A stretch of DNA of 64,000 bases from Sphingobacterium corticibacterium (GTDB taxonomy: Bacteria > Bacteroidota > Bacteroidia > Sphingobacteriales > Sphingobacteriaceae): NCBI RefSeq assembly GCF_004208525.1, contig NZ_SGIT01000001.1, positions 372,001-436,000 on the forward strand. Reading direction: 5' to 3'. Below, in pieces: positions 1-9,654 of the stretch; positions within the stretch are counted from its first letter, which is position 1; the number at the start of each line of letters is the position of its first letter. Position numbers and translations under genes: made by a program. The notes beneath the pieces are model-generated. The model searched no databases and was not told the origin of the DNA. It was given only the letters and a program-made list of their open reading frames with translations.

Positions 1-2499
1 GATATAAAAGAAGACTTTTATGGGAATATATGGGTGGCAACATATAGTAATGGACTCTATCGACGTGATCATATAAGTAAGAAATGGGAACATTTTCAAC
101 AATCCGAAAAAAAAGGGGGTCTTCCTTATAATAAAATTTTGAGCATATTCGAAGATAGTAAAAGGCAAATATGGGTTACTACGCAAGGAAAAGGTTTTTG
201 TAAGTACGATGATGCTACCAAAACTTTCGTTCAGTATCAAGACCAGACTAACCTGAATTATGGCGTCGTCTACCAGATAATAGAAGACGATCAGGGCTTC
301 TTTTGGTTAACGACGAATAATGGCTTAATTCGGTTTCAGCCAGCGGATGGAACTACCAAAACGTATACTGTAGCCAGCGGACTCTTGAGCGATCAATTCA
401 ATTACAAATCCGGTTATAAAACAGCAGAAGGAAATATTTTATTTGGATGTATCAGTGGTCTTATATCCTTTAACCCCAATACTTTTAGCGAAAACACGTA
501 TGTTCCTCCTGTATACATTACCGATTTTTTCTTGTTTGGAAAGGCTGTTAATGTCGCCGACGAAAAATCTCCTCTAGAACAGAGTATTCTATATGCAGAT
601 TCGATAACGCTTCGGCATGACCAGAATCACTTTTCCCTTCGGATTGCGGCACTGAGTTACCAGGCACCCAAAGTGAATGCTATACAGTATAAATTGGTAG
701 GGATTGGGGAAGAATGGCAAAATGTGACCGAGTCTTCGTTGATCAGCTATTCGAACCTGAGTAGTGGTAAATATCTTTTTAAGCTACGTGGTTCAAACAA
801 TGATAAGCTGTGGAATCCGGTAGAAAAAGTGCTTTATATTGAGATTTTACCTCCCTTTTACTTAACATCTTGGGCTTATACGATTTATTTTGTGCTTCTC
901 GTTGGTATAATTCTATTCTTTTTTCAGTTTTTCAGGAATCGCCAGCAGCTTAAGCAAAAATGGTTTATGCAGAAACTGGAACAGAATAAGGAACGTGAAT
1001 TGCACGATGCTAAAATTAGCTTTTTTACTAATATAACGCATGAGATACGGACGCCACTCACGCTTATAAAAGGCCCCCTGGAACATATTATCATAAAAAA
1101 TAATATCGAAGATCCTGATGTCTTGGAAGATTTGCATATTATGAAGAATAATGCCGATAGATTACTGGACTTAACCAACCAACTGCTCGATTTTAGGAAA
1201 TCCGAGCGAGAAGGATTCTTATTAAGATTATCGGCATATGATATACCAACTATTCTAAAAGAAATACAGCAAAGTTTTTCTCCTTTAATTAAAGAATATG
1301 ATCGTGAGTTTACCCTGAATGTGGAGCAGGAGACGTTCTCAGCTTTTATAGATAAGGAGGCATTTGTTAAAATCATCTCTAATCTTTTTAGTAATGCTAT
1401 CAAATATGCAGATCGATATATTCATGTGCGTTTACAAATCGATAAACAGACAGACCTCTTTGAGATTCATGTAGAAAGCGATGGTATGGTGATACCAGAT
1501 GAACAACATGAAGAAATATTTAAACCTTTTATACGGCTTCATGAATGGAGCCAAACGAATGTACCCGGAACAGGTATAGGTATGTATTTGGCGCGGACCT
1601 TAGCGGAATTACATAATGGGAAATTGCTGTTGCTGACCACGGCAAATAAAAATATATTCTCTTTAGTTATTCCAATATATCATCAATCTAATGCGGTAGA
1701 AATAAAAGACGAAGTACATGAATTTAGCGAAACCAATATAGACACCTCTGCCAAGTCCCACACCATATTGATTGTGGAAGACAGCTTAGAGATGCAACGT
1801 TTTATCAAAAAGGTATTACCCGAAAAATATAAAATACAGGTTGCGTCGAACGGAGAAGAGGCTTTGGCGTTATTAAAGACAAGTTTTGTTACCTTGGTTA
1901 TTAGCGATGTCATGATGCCTGGAATGAGTGGTGTTGAATTGTGCCGACTTATTAAATCAGATGTTAATTATAGCCATACTCCAGTAGTATTGCTAACGGC
2001 TAAGACAGCCTTACAGTCAAAAATAGAGGGAATCGATGTTGGGGCAGATGCATATGTAGAAAAGCCATTTTCACCAGATTACCTTTTAGCGATTATAGCT
2101 AATTTAATTAATAACAGAGAGAAGCTTCGTGAAGCATTTATGAAGAATCCGTTGACGGTCTCCAATACCATGGTAAATAATGAAGCGGATATTGTTTTTT
2201 TGAATACATTACGAGACGAGATTCATCGAAATATAGGTAACGCTGACCTTACAATAGAGGAAATAGCGGAAGCGTTGAATATGAGCAGAGCTAGTTTTTA
2301 TAGAAAGATCAAAGGTCTGTTGGATATGAAACCCAACGAATATATTCGGTTAGAACGATTGAAAATGGCTGCACATTTGATAAAAGAGAATAAATACCCC
2401 ATTGGAGAGATTTGCTATATCGTTGGTTTTAACTCGCCATCCTATTTTGCCAAGTGCTTTTGTGAACAATTTGGGGTATTACCTAAGGATTACAATTAA
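1..2499 (+). CDS. Hybrid two-component system sensor/regulator (HTCS), 5' end cut by window edge
   Basis: This is a one-protein two-component system of the kind that controls polysaccharide utilisation loci: a periplasmic propeller senses an oligosaccharide, and a cytoplasmic AraC domain switches on the adjacent operon. The reading frame is open from base 1, so the N-terminus (signal segment and most propeller blades) is missing. Visible in order are the last two-component-propeller repeats with N-x-W-V/L-x-T-type motifs, a Y_Y_Y domain (about nt 590-845), a membrane segment (about nt 865-935), a HisKA box HEIRTPL with the phospho-accepting His at nt 1039-1041, a HATPase domain ending in GTGIGMYLAR, a receiver domain with SDVMMPG (phospho-Asp at nt 1906-1908), and a C-terminal AraC-type helix-turn-helix. 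It lies upstream of and in the same direction as the SusCD operon it presumably regulates. The family call is very secure; the inducing sugar is unknown. Confidence 0.95.
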   Translation, partial: DIKEDFYGNIWVATYSNGLYRRDHISKKWEHFQQSEKKGGLPYNKILSIFEDSKRQIWVTTQGKGFCKYDDATKTFVQYQDQTNLNYGVVYQIIEDDQGFFWLTTNNGLIRFQPADGTTKTYTVASGLLSDQFNYKSGYKTAEGNILFGCISGLISFNPNTFSENTYVPPVYITDFFLFGKAVNVADEKSPLEQSILYADSITLRHDQNHFSLRIAALSYQAPKVNAIQYKLVGIGEEWQNVTESSLISYSNLSSGKYLFKLRGSNNDKLWNPVEKVLYIEILPPFYLTSWAYTIYFVLLVGIILFFFQFFRNRQQLKQKWFMQKLEQNKERELHDAKISFFTNITHEIRTPLTLIKGPLEHIIIKNNIEDPDVLEDLHIMKNNADRLLDLTNQLLDFRKSEREGFLLRLSAYDIPTILKEIQQSFSPLIKEYDREFTLNVEQETFSAFIDKEAFVKIISNLFSNAIKYADRYIHVRLQIDKQTDLFEIHVESDGMVIPDEQHEEIFKPFIRLHEWSQTNVPGTGIGMYLARTLAELHNGKLLLLTTANKNIFSLVIPIYHQSNAVEIKDEVHEFSETNIDTSAKSHTILIVEDSLEMQRFIKKVLPEKYKIQVASNGEEALALLKTSFVTLVISDVMMPGMSGVELCRLIKSDVNYSHTPVVLLTAKTALQSKIEGIDVGADAYVEKPFSPDYLLAIIANLINNREKLREAFMKNPLTVSNTMVNNEADIVFLNTLRDEIHRNIGNADLTIEEIAEALNMSRASFYRKIKGLLDMKPNEYIRLERLKMAAHLIKENKYPIGEICYIVGFNSPSYFAKCFCEQFGVLPKDYN

Positions 2500-2600
2500 T
2501 TTACTGTTAATAAGTTTTTTATGTATTTTTCTTATGCAAGAATGATACGAATCTTCCATTTATTGAGACTTTTTTTCTAACAAGAAAAGTGTTCGCACAC

Positions 2601-2608
2601 TACATTTG
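2601..2608 (+). promoter_or_regulatory. Probable -7 promoter box for the polysaccharide utilisation operon
   Basis: TACATTTG matches the Bacteroidota primary sigma -7 consensus TAnnTTTG. It lies about 70 bases before the chosen start of the IPT/NHL gene. No exact TTTG -33 element is at the usual spacing (only a T-rich run), which would suit an activator-dependent promoter driven by the upstream hybrid regulator. The rest of the 2500-2679 gap shows nothing else convincing. Confidence 0.4.
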
Positions 2609-2679
2609 CCAATGCAATTGATACATTGATTAGTATCGATTGCACACCAGGTACTATTATAAACTTTAATTTAAATCTA

Positions 2680-3990
2680 ATGGAAAATTCTCGAATGAAG
2701 ATTTTTGTAAACCGGATTGGCTTGTTCGCGTTGCTGGTCTCGGTTTACCTCGCCGGATGTCGTCAAGACACCAAAGTTGAACCCGTAAAAGATCCGGTAG
2801 TTACCAGTTATACTCCGGAAGCTGGGCGCGCCGGAACGGAGATTGTTATACAAGGAGAGAACTTTGGAAATGAAATAACCGATGTGAAAGTATGGGTTAA
2901 CAGCTTACAGGCACAGGTTGTCAGTGTAGTTCCAACACGGATATACGCTGTTGTTCCCACTGCGGCTGGAAGTGGGGCTGTCAAAGTATCCATTCGCGAA
3001 AAGGAGTTTGAGTTGTCTAGTCAGTTTACATTTCAGTTTACCCGTAACGTATCCACCTATAGCGGCAGTGGTACCGCGGTCAGTGTTGATGGAGCACTTC
3101 GGCAGGCTAGCTTCAACAGACCTTATTGGTTGGCGTATGATAAAAAAGATGATGCATTATTTGTTTTGGAAGAAGGACGACGTGTTAGACGGATTAAAGA
3201 TGGAATGGTGAAAACTGTTGCTTCCCTTTCAGGATCGATTAATAACCCAAGAAATATCACGATGTCGATAACATGTGATACCCTATTCATTGGTAATGAT
3301 AATGCTGGAAATGCGAATAATGTTTCGGTCGCCATCCTTACCAGAGACACTGATTTTAGCACCCAGCAGAATTACGTGATGTCGGCTCCATCAAACCATG
3401 TTAATTTCGCTGGAGTACATCCGCTTGATGGTACACTTATTTTTTATTGTTGGCCAAGAAAACTGTACAAATGGAATAAGTCTACTAATCGCGCAGAATT
3501 ATTATATGATCTAGCGACGGTTCCTGGCATCAATGGTGATTTTTATGCAAATTTTGCCTTTTCGCCCGATGGAACATCAATGTATGTTGTCGCTAAATAT
3601 CCCTTTATTGGCATACTTCGCGCAGCATATAGCCCATTCACAAATGAAATTGTAGGCAATTTCCAGCGATTTGCAGGTACCGGATCCTGGGGCCAGTCTG
3701 ATGGCAATGGTACAAATGCAAGTTTTGATCAACCTGCGCAGGTTATGGTAGATACAAAGGGTACATTATATATTGCGGAAAAGTTTAATCATTGGATACG
3801 CACGGTGTCTCCTTCAGGAGATGTGTTGCGATATGTAGGAGACGGAGGGCCAGGAAACCAAGGGTTTGCGGATGGACAAGGAGGCAATGCTAAATTCAAT
3901 GAACCAGAAGGTATCGCGATGGATAAAGACGGGAATATATACGTGGCCGATTTGGTCAATTCAAGGATTAGAGTGATAAAAGACGAATAA
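2680..3990 (+). CDS. IPT/TIG-NHL repeat lipoprotein, probable surface glycan-binding protein
   Basis: A lipoprotein of about 436 residues: signal peptide with lipobox LAGC (Cys about 27), one IPT/TIG immunoglobulin-like domain (about residues 40-115, core V-T-S-Y-T-P-x-x-G-x-x-G-T-x-I-x-I-x-G), then an NHL-type beta-propeller to the end. NHL repeats are visible as D-x-x-G-x-x-Y-V/I-A-D/E near 365-375 and 415-425. ATG 2680 (or ATG 2695) is preferred over a TTG at 2626, because the -7 box at 2601 puts transcription start too close to that TTG, and because the signal peptide then begins normally. It is first in the operon, 9 bases before a GH43 gene. IPT domains are common spacers in surface glycan-binding proteins of SusCD loci, so binding the target glycan at the cell surface is inferred. 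No enzyme motif was recognised. Confidence 0.8.
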   Translation: MENSRMKIFVNRIGLFALLVSVYLAGCRQDTKVEPVKDPVVTSYTPEAGRAGTEIVIQGENFGNEITDVKVWVNSLQAQVVSVVPTRIYAVVPTAAGSGAVKVSIREKEFELSSQFTFQFTRNVSTYSGSGTAVSVDGALRQASFNRPYWLAYDKKDDALFVLEEGRRVRRIKDGMVKTVASLSGSINNPRNITMSITCDTLFIGNDNAGNANNVSVAILTRDTDFSTQQNYVMSAPSNHVNFAGVHPLDGTLIFYCWPRKLYKWNKSTNRAELLYDLATVPGINGDFYANFAFSPDGTSMYVVAKYPFIGILRAAYSPFTNEIVGNFQRFAGTGSWGQSDGNGTNASFDQPAQVMVDTKGTLYIAEKFNHWIRTVSPSGDVLRYVGDGGPGNQGFADGQGGNAKFNEPEGIAMDKDGNIYVADLVNSRIRVIKDE

Positions 3991-3999
3991 ATTATATCG

Positions 4000-5001
4000 A
4001 TGAATAAAAAACAAAATAATATCTATTGTCTGTTGTTATCCGGATTGCTGCTGCTGTCATGCCATAACAACCAGAACTCGGCCAATGGTCAAGGTAACAA
4101 AGAAAACATATATTCCGTCGCAAAGGAAGAAGAAATGTTGAATGCTATACCCTTAGCAGATCCATTTATCCTTTATCATGATCATGTATATTATGCATAC
4201 GGTACGAGTTCAGATAAAGGGTTTGAGGTGTTTTTGTCTGATGACTTGCATGAATGGAAAAAACATCCAGAGATGTTGTTAAAAAAAGAGGACTCTTTTG
4301 GTGGGAAATGGTTTTGGGCACCGGAAGTTTACTACAACGAAGCAAAAGGCAAATTTTATTTATTTTATTCTGCTGAAGAACATATCTGTGTGGCAACTTC
4401 TAATTCGCCATTAGGGCCATTTCGCCAAGAAATTAAAAAACCGATGTTGGCGGAAAAAGGGATAGATTCTTCGCTCTTTATAGATGATGACGGTACGCCA
4501 TACCTATATTTCGTCCGGTTTACCAATGGGAATGTAATTTGGGTGGCTGAATTGGAAGATGACTGGGAAACCATCAAAGAAGAAACACTTACCATGTGCA
4601 TAGAGGCTTCGACTGAAGGATGGGAAGCCACTTTGGGACGTGTAACCGAAGGTGCCTCTGTACTTAAGCGTGACGGTTTATATTATATGTTGTATTCCGG
4701 TAATGATTTCAGAAGTTCCGATTACGGCGTGGGATATGCTACGTCTTCATCACCAAGAGGCCCTTGGCAAAAATCGGATAAGAATCCCATTCTTCAGAAT
4801 CCACAAAAAGGTTTAACCGGCACCGGACACGGAGCGTATTTTCAAGATCAAGAAGGAGCATATAAATATGTATTCCATGCTCATCATGATACGACGACGG
4901 TGCATCCTCGATTTATGCATATCGCCAATCTCTCGATAGAAGACAAGGCCATAACAATAGATGAAAACTCCATATGGAGTCCTAAAACCAACAAGGAATA
5001 G
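4000..5001 (+). CDS. Glycoside hydrolase family 43 lipoprotein (paralogue A)
   Basis: A five-bladed propeller glycosidase of the GH43 fold, usually an exo-acting alpha-L-arabinofuranosidase, beta-xylosidase or galactanase. It has 333 residues with a lipoprotein signal ending LLLLSC (Cys21). The three inverting-mechanism acids are visible: base Asp54 in LADPF, pKa-tuning Asp156 in IDSSLFIDDDG, and acid Glu217 in TEGAS. The aromatic FWAPEVYY stretch is also typical. It is clearly paralogous to the GH43 at 9655, with long identical blocks around FWAPEVYY, SPLGPF and SLFIDDDGTPYLYFVRF. It sits 9 bases after the IPT/NHL gene and 37 before susC, so it is an operon member. The exact linkage cannot be set from sequence alone, and the subfamily was not assigned. 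Confidence 0.9.
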   Translation: MNKKQNNIYCLLLSGLLLLSCHNNQNSANGQGNKENIYSVAKEEEMLNAIPLADPFILYHDHVYYAYGTSSDKGFEVFLSDDLHEWKKHPEMLLKKEDSFGGKWFWAPEVYYNEAKGKFYLFYSAEEHICVATSNSPLGPFRQEIKKPMLAEKGIDSSLFIDDDGTPYLYFVRFTNGNVIWVAELEDDWETIKEETLTMCIEASTEGWEATLGRVTEGASVLKRDGLYYMLYSGNDFRSSDYGVGYATSSSPRGPWQKSDKNPILQNPQKGLTGTGHGAYFQDQEGAYKYVFHAHHDTTTVHPRFMHIANLSIEDKAITIDENSIWSPKTNKE

Positions 5002-5038
5002 GGAGGGGAACAAATTAATGATATAAAAACATATAATT

Positions 5039-8000
5039 ATGATAAGGATATTTTTGATAATAACGCTTGTTGTCACGTCGATGATGACTTATGGACAACA
5101 AGCACAGGTAAAAGGACGTGTCGTTGATGAGGATAGACAAGGTGTTTCCGAAGTTACTGTTCGGATAAAAGGTGAGCAACGTGTTACCTCTACCAATACA
5201 AAAGGTGATTTTGTAATTAGTGCTGCGATCGGTGATGTGCTGCTATTTTCTAAAATAGGGATGGTTGGACAGGAGATGGTGTTCAGTGGACAAACTACAA
5301 TAGATATAATCATGATGGCCGAAGATCAACAATTGGATGAAGTGGTCGTCATCGGTTATCAGACAATTAGAAAGGCAGATCTTACAGGAGCTGTTTCGGT
5401 ATTCAAACCAGATGAAATGAAGAATACGACTGTTACAGGTACCGTAGGCGATGCATTGGTGACGGTGCCGGGTGTAAACGTCCGGACAGCAGGTGCACCG
5501 GGACGGGAAGGAAAGGTCGAAATCCGGGGAACCGGCACATTTGGGAATAGTAATCCGCTGTATGTTGTAGATGGTGTGATCTCTGGTGCAAATAGAGACT
5601 TCAATTTTAATGATATCGAAAGTATTCAAGTTCTAAAAGACGCTTCGGCGGCAGCAATTTATGGCTCCCGAGCAGGAAATGGGGTTATTATTATCACGAC
5701 TAAACAAGGAGCGGAAGGAAAGATGAAAATTGATCTTTCTTCTAGACGCTCTTTACAATGGTTGCCGAAATATAACTTAACTGATCGGGCGCAATGGATC
5801 AAGTTAAATGATTTGGCGTTCATGAATACAATTGCAGATGGAAACCCTAATATCAATGGGCTGGCAAATCATTTCGAAGGGGATACAGATTGGCAAAGTG
5901 AAGTGTTCAAGACAGGAATTGTGGATGATCACAATGTCTCGTTTTCAGGAGGAGGCCGTGAAAGTCGCTATTTTATTTCTGGAAACTATCAATCGAATTC
6001 GGGAACAGTTATCGGTACGCAAAGTAAACGTTATACACTCCGTTCAAATGCATCTGCCAGTCGAGATTTTGGAGAACATGTTAAATTTACCATAGGCGAG
6101 AATATTGTCTTAAGTCATTACGGTATTGACGAAATGGATACGAATCCTATTGTTGATGTTTACCGTATGTTGCCGACGATATCGATCTATGATCCTAGAA
6201 ACCATGGAGGGTATGGATATGGGAGTGGACCATATAATATTACGTTTGGTACTAATCCATTCGCAAAAGAAGATTTTACAGATACTAGAAATAGTAATTT
6301 GAGGGTTCGCGGAAATGCTTTTGCCTCTTTAGATCTTTTCAGCTTATTCAAATACAAATTTAGCTTTGGATTTGACTTTAGTAATGACAATCATCGTTAT
6401 TTGCGTAAGGTTGGCTCCTGGCAAGTTAACCAACCTATTGATCCGTCGACATTAACGAGACGTCAAGCACAGTATAGCGAATTTGTTTTTGACCATACGT
6501 TGGAGTTCAACAAACAATTCGATAAGCATTCCATATCTTCCGTAGTCGGTGCTAGTTACCAACCATATAGCTATCAGCAAGTTTGGGGAGCAAAAAATGA
6601 TGTTTTAGTAAACAGTCAAACCGACGCATATTTTGAACATCTGGATGCTGCACTGAGAGACCCAAGGACTGGTGGTTTTCAAAACTTAGCAAAGCTATTT
6701 TCGGTATTCGGACGAGTTAACTACAATTATGCGGACAAATACCTGCTAAGCGGTACTATACGCAGGGATGAATCTTCACGCTTCTCGCCACAATATAATG
6801 TCGGTTATTTTCCATCAGGATCATTAGGCTGGCGTGTAAGTGAAGAATCTTTTTTTAATGCGTCTTGGATAGATGATCTAAAAATAAGAGCGAATTATGG
6901 TATTTTAGGAACCTCTAATATCGGGTTTTGGGATTGGGTCGCGTTGATCAATACTTTTCCACAAGCATCTTTTGGAGATAATAGCAGCTCCGTTCCCGGT
7001 ATGACACAAATTCAATTGTCCAACGCCGACCTGCGATGGGAAAAGTTATCGCAAATGAATGCGGGCTTTGATGCTGTTTTTCTAAAAAACCGTTTTAATG
7101 TGACGTTTGAATATTTTATTAAAACGACAAAAGATGTGCTTACTCCTATGCAAATCTTGTTGTCTACGGGGAATAATGGCGGGAATCCTTTTGTTAACGC
7201 AGCTACCCTCGAAAATAGAGGGGTAGAATTGGCATTAAATTGGAAAGATAAGATCGGTAGTGATTTTAGATATAGTTTGGACGTCAACGGTTCTTATTTG
7301 AAAAACAAGATTGTTGAATTGGGATACGGACGTCAGGAATTTAACCAATGGGACACAAAATCTGTTGTAGGTAGCCCAATAGGAGAGTGGTATTTGATTA
7401 AAACCGACGGACTGTTTCGCTCCATGGAGGAAGTCATGTCACACCGGAATAGTGAAGGTGCACTGATTCAACCTAATGCTAAGCCCGGTGATGTAAGATA
7501 CCTGGATTATAATGATGACGGGCAGATTACCGATGCCGATAGACAATATCTCGGATCGACTATTCCAAAATATTATTTAGGAATGAATATGTCTTTTGAA
7601 TACAAGGGTTTTGATATGCAAATCCAATCGACCGGTGCTTTTGGCCATATGGCTTTCAACGGTCCGCGATCTGCATTTGACCGTTTTGATGATAACTCGA
7701 ACTATAGGGCTGATTATGATCCTTGGACTCCGGAAAACACTAATGCAGCAGATCCAAGGCCGATTTTTGCAGACTCCAGAAATGCGCGTCCCGATCAGGA
7801 TAGATGGTTAGAAAATGGAAATTATTTACGGATTAAGCAGATAGCAATAGGATACAACTTACCCAAGTCTTTGCTTGGTCAACATATTAGAGGCGCACGG
7901 GTTTACGTGAATGCGCAAAATTTGGTCACATTTACATCCTACAGAGGGCTTGATCCGGAGTTTTTGAATACCAATATTTGGGATCGCTCATATGATGGTG

Positions 8001-8053
8001 GAGCATTTCCTAATCCAAAAGGTTTTACGTTTGGTGCACAGTTATCATTCTAA
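5039..8053 (+). CDS. SusC/RagA family TonB-linked outer membrane transporter
   Basis: A 1004-residue outer-membrane oligosaccharide importer that works with the SusD-like lid encoded next to it and takes energy through TonB. After a signal peptide (cut near TYG-QQ) there is a carboxypeptidase-regulatory-like beta-sandwich (about residues 24-95, VKGRVVDEDRQGV). The SusC signature region and plug domain (about 100-215, LDEVVVIGYQT, then GNSNPLYVVDGV and NDIESIQVLKDASAAAIYGSRAGNGVI in the frame) follow, then a 22-stranded beta-barrel ending in an aromatic residue (QLSF). There is no N-terminal STN domain, so anti-sigma signalling is not expected, consistent with control by the hybrid regulator. 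The length is normal for the family. SusD follows after 11 bases. Confidence 0.96.
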   Translation: MIRIFLIITLVVTSMMTYGQQAQVKGRVVDEDRQGVSEVTVRIKGEQRVTSTNTKGDFVISAAIGDVLLFSKIGMVGQEMVFSGQTTIDIIMMAEDQQLDEVVVIGYQTIRKADLTGAVSVFKPDEMKNTTVTGTVGDALVTVPGVNVRTAGAPGREGKVEIRGTGTFGNSNPLYVVDGVISGANRDFNFNDIESIQVLKDASAAAIYGSRAGNGVIIITTKQGAEGKMKIDLSSRRSLQWLPKYNLTDRAQWIKLNDLAFMNTIADGNPNINGLANHFEGDTDWQSEVFKTGIVDDHNVSFSGGGRESRYFISGNYQSNSGTVIGTQSKRYTLRSNASASRDFGEHVKFTIGENIVLSHYGIDEMDTNPIVDVYRMLPTISIYDPRNHGGYGYGSGPYNITFGTNPFAKEDFTDTRNSNLRVRGNAFASLDLFSLFKYKFSFGFDFSNDNHRYLRKVGSWQVNQPIDPSTLTRRQAQYSEFVFDHTLEFNKQFDKHSISSVVGASYQPYSYQQVWGAKNDVLVNSQTDAYFEHLDAALRDPRTGGFQNLAKLFSVFGRVNYNYADKYLLSGTIRRDESSRFSPQYNVGYFPSGSLGWRVSEESFFNASWIDDLKIRANYGILGTSNIGFWDWVALINTFPQASFGDNSSSVPGMTQIQLSNADLRWEKLSQMNAGFDAVFLKNRFNVTFEYFIKTTKDVLTPMQILLSTGNNGGNPFVNAATLENRGVELALNWKDKIGSDFRYSLDVNGSYLKNKIVELGYGRQEFNQWDTKSVVGSPIGEWYLIKTDGLFRSMEEVMSHRNSEGALIQPNAKPGDVRYLDYNDDGQITDADRQYLGSTIPKYYLGMNMSFEYKGFDMQIQSTGAFGHMAFNGPRSAFDRFDDNSNYRADYDPWTPENTNAADPRPIFADSRNARPDQDRWLENGNYLRIKQIAIGYNLPKSLLGQHIRGARVYVNAQNLVTFTSYRGLDPEFLNTNIWDRSYDGGAFPNPKGFTFGAQLSF

Positions 8054-8064
8054 ATTATAAATAA

Positions 8065-9627
8065 ATGAAAAAGCTATTTTATATATTTTTAAGTATATGT
8101 ATGCTTAGTGCATGCAAGGTGGAGGTAGAGAATCCAAATTCGATCACTTTGGAAAGTTTCTGGAATACAGAATTGGATGCAGAATACGGTGTCAATGCCA
8201 TATATAATATGTTCTACAAACCCGGCACGTATGCCCGGTGGATGTGGTTTAGGTTTGACCTGACTTCAGATGAAGGGTTTAGCCAAAGTCCATGGGCAGA
8301 ATTGCGCGAATGGACGCAATTTATTTATAATAACTACAATTTTTCAGAAGGCAATGGGATGACCTATGCCGAATGCTATCAAGCCATTTTCAGAGCCAAC
8401 CAAGCCCTATTTCACATTCCTGATATTGCGTTTGAAGATGAAGAAAAGAAGTCTCGTCTCCTTGGGCAAGCCTATTTTCTGAGAGGTCTTTATTATTATA
8501 ATTTAGCGGTATTATGGGGTAGCGAGAATAAGAGCGTACCTATTGTGCTCGAACCTTCTACACCGGGTATGCAACCTAATGGAAATACAGAAACTGAAAT
8601 CTATCAGCAAGCTATCGACGATCTTACCGAAGCTCAAAATTTGCTTCCGGAGGCTTGGACAGGTCAAAATAAAGGTAGGGCAACCAAGGGCGCTGCTTTA
8701 GCGCTTCGTGCGAAATGTTATATGCAAATACATCAATGGCAGGAAGCCCAATCTGATTTGCATTGGCTGGTAGAAGGAGAAGGAAGAAGTTATTATGATC
8801 TGGTGTCAAATTATGCAGATAATTTTACGTCGGCGACGGAAAATAATATCGAATCGGTGTTCGAAATACAATACTCGGATGTAAACAAAGCTCCGGCAGG
8901 AGATGGCCCGAATTCAATAGACCCTAATCTAGGTCTCCATAGAGGACAGTTTTTCGCACCTCCAGGCATCGGATGGACAGACGGTGAGCTGCGTCCTTGG
9001 CTTGTTACCGAACTTAAAAAAGAACGTAACCTCACCAATGGATTTGATATTCGACTGAAGTATACCGCTTTCTATCAAGGAATGGAAAACGATTTTCCAG
9101 ATAATAATCGAATTTATTCGTTGACCAGTAACAATGCGCTTTGGCAACAAGGTAATTGGCAGGGAAGGGTATTCTTCCGCAAATATTCTTCCACAGACAG
9201 AGGTTTTGACGATTATTACAACCCGACTAATGTAAGGGTTATCCGTTTTGCCGATGTGTTATTAATGTATGCAGAATGTATTGCGGAAGGGGGGGGAAGC
9301 TTAGCTGACGCCGTGCTACACGTAGATCGGGTTAGAGCTCGCGCAAATATGCCGCCACTTGCTACAAACCATTTCGTAGCGACGACCGATCGGGCGCGGT
9401 TTCTCAAAAGGCTACAAACAGAGAGGGTATTGGAATTGGCGAGCGAGGGACACCGTTGGGCCGACATCAAGCGTTGGGAGCTGTTGGATACACAGGAGGG
9501 AATTGAAGAGTTGAAGCAACGGGATCCCGATTTCAATAATTTTGTGATAGGACGTCATAGAAGCTTACCGATTCCGTCCGATGAAGCCAATAATAATCCT
9601 AATGTGGATCAAAACCCGAGATATTAA
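8065..9627 (+). CDS. SusD/RagB family nutrient-binding outer membrane lipoprotein
   Basis: A 520-residue lipoprotein that forms the lid over the SusC transporter and binds the incoming oligosaccharide at the cell surface. It has a lipobox LSAC (Cys17) followed by acidic residues, fitting surface export. N-terminal tetratricopeptide-like helices contain the hallmark AYFLRGLYYYNLAVLWG (about residues 136-152). The C-terminal RagB/SusD region includes RFADVLLMYAE and the conserved ERVLELASEGHRWADIKRW, ending with the typical LPIPSDEANNNPNVDQNPRY. It is 11 bases after susC and 27 before the second GH43. The family is certain; the ligand is unknown. Confidence 0.96.
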   Translation: MKKLFYIFLSICMLSACKVEVENPNSITLESFWNTELDAEYGVNAIYNMFYKPGTYARWMWFRFDLTSDEGFSQSPWAELREWTQFIYNNYNFSEGNGMTYAECYQAIFRANQALFHIPDIAFEDEEKKSRLLGQAYFLRGLYYYNLAVLWGSENKSVPIVLEPSTPGMQPNGNTETEIYQQAIDDLTEAQNLLPEAWTGQNKGRATKGAALALRAKCYMQIHQWQEAQSDLHWLVEGEGRSYYDLVSNYADNFTSATENNIESVFEIQYSDVNKAPAGDGPNSIDPNLGLHRGQFFAPPGIGWTDGELRPWLVTELKKERNLTNGFDIRLKYTAFYQGMENDFPDNNRIYSLTSNNALWQQGNWQGRVFFRKYSSTDRGFDDYYNPTNVRVIRFADVLLMYAECIAEGGGSLADAVLHVDRVRARANMPPLATNHFVATTDRARFLKRLQTERVLELASEGHRWADIKRWELLDTQEGIEELKQRDPDFNNFVIGRHRSLPIPSDEANNNPNVDQNPRY

Positions 9628-9654
9628 TAAATAGAACAGTTAAAATTTATTCAT

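Noticed and set aside
924..1403. 159-codon open frame on the minus strand
   Set aside because: Antisense to the histidine-kinase part of the hybrid regulator, whose motifs are intact; no independent evidence of coding.
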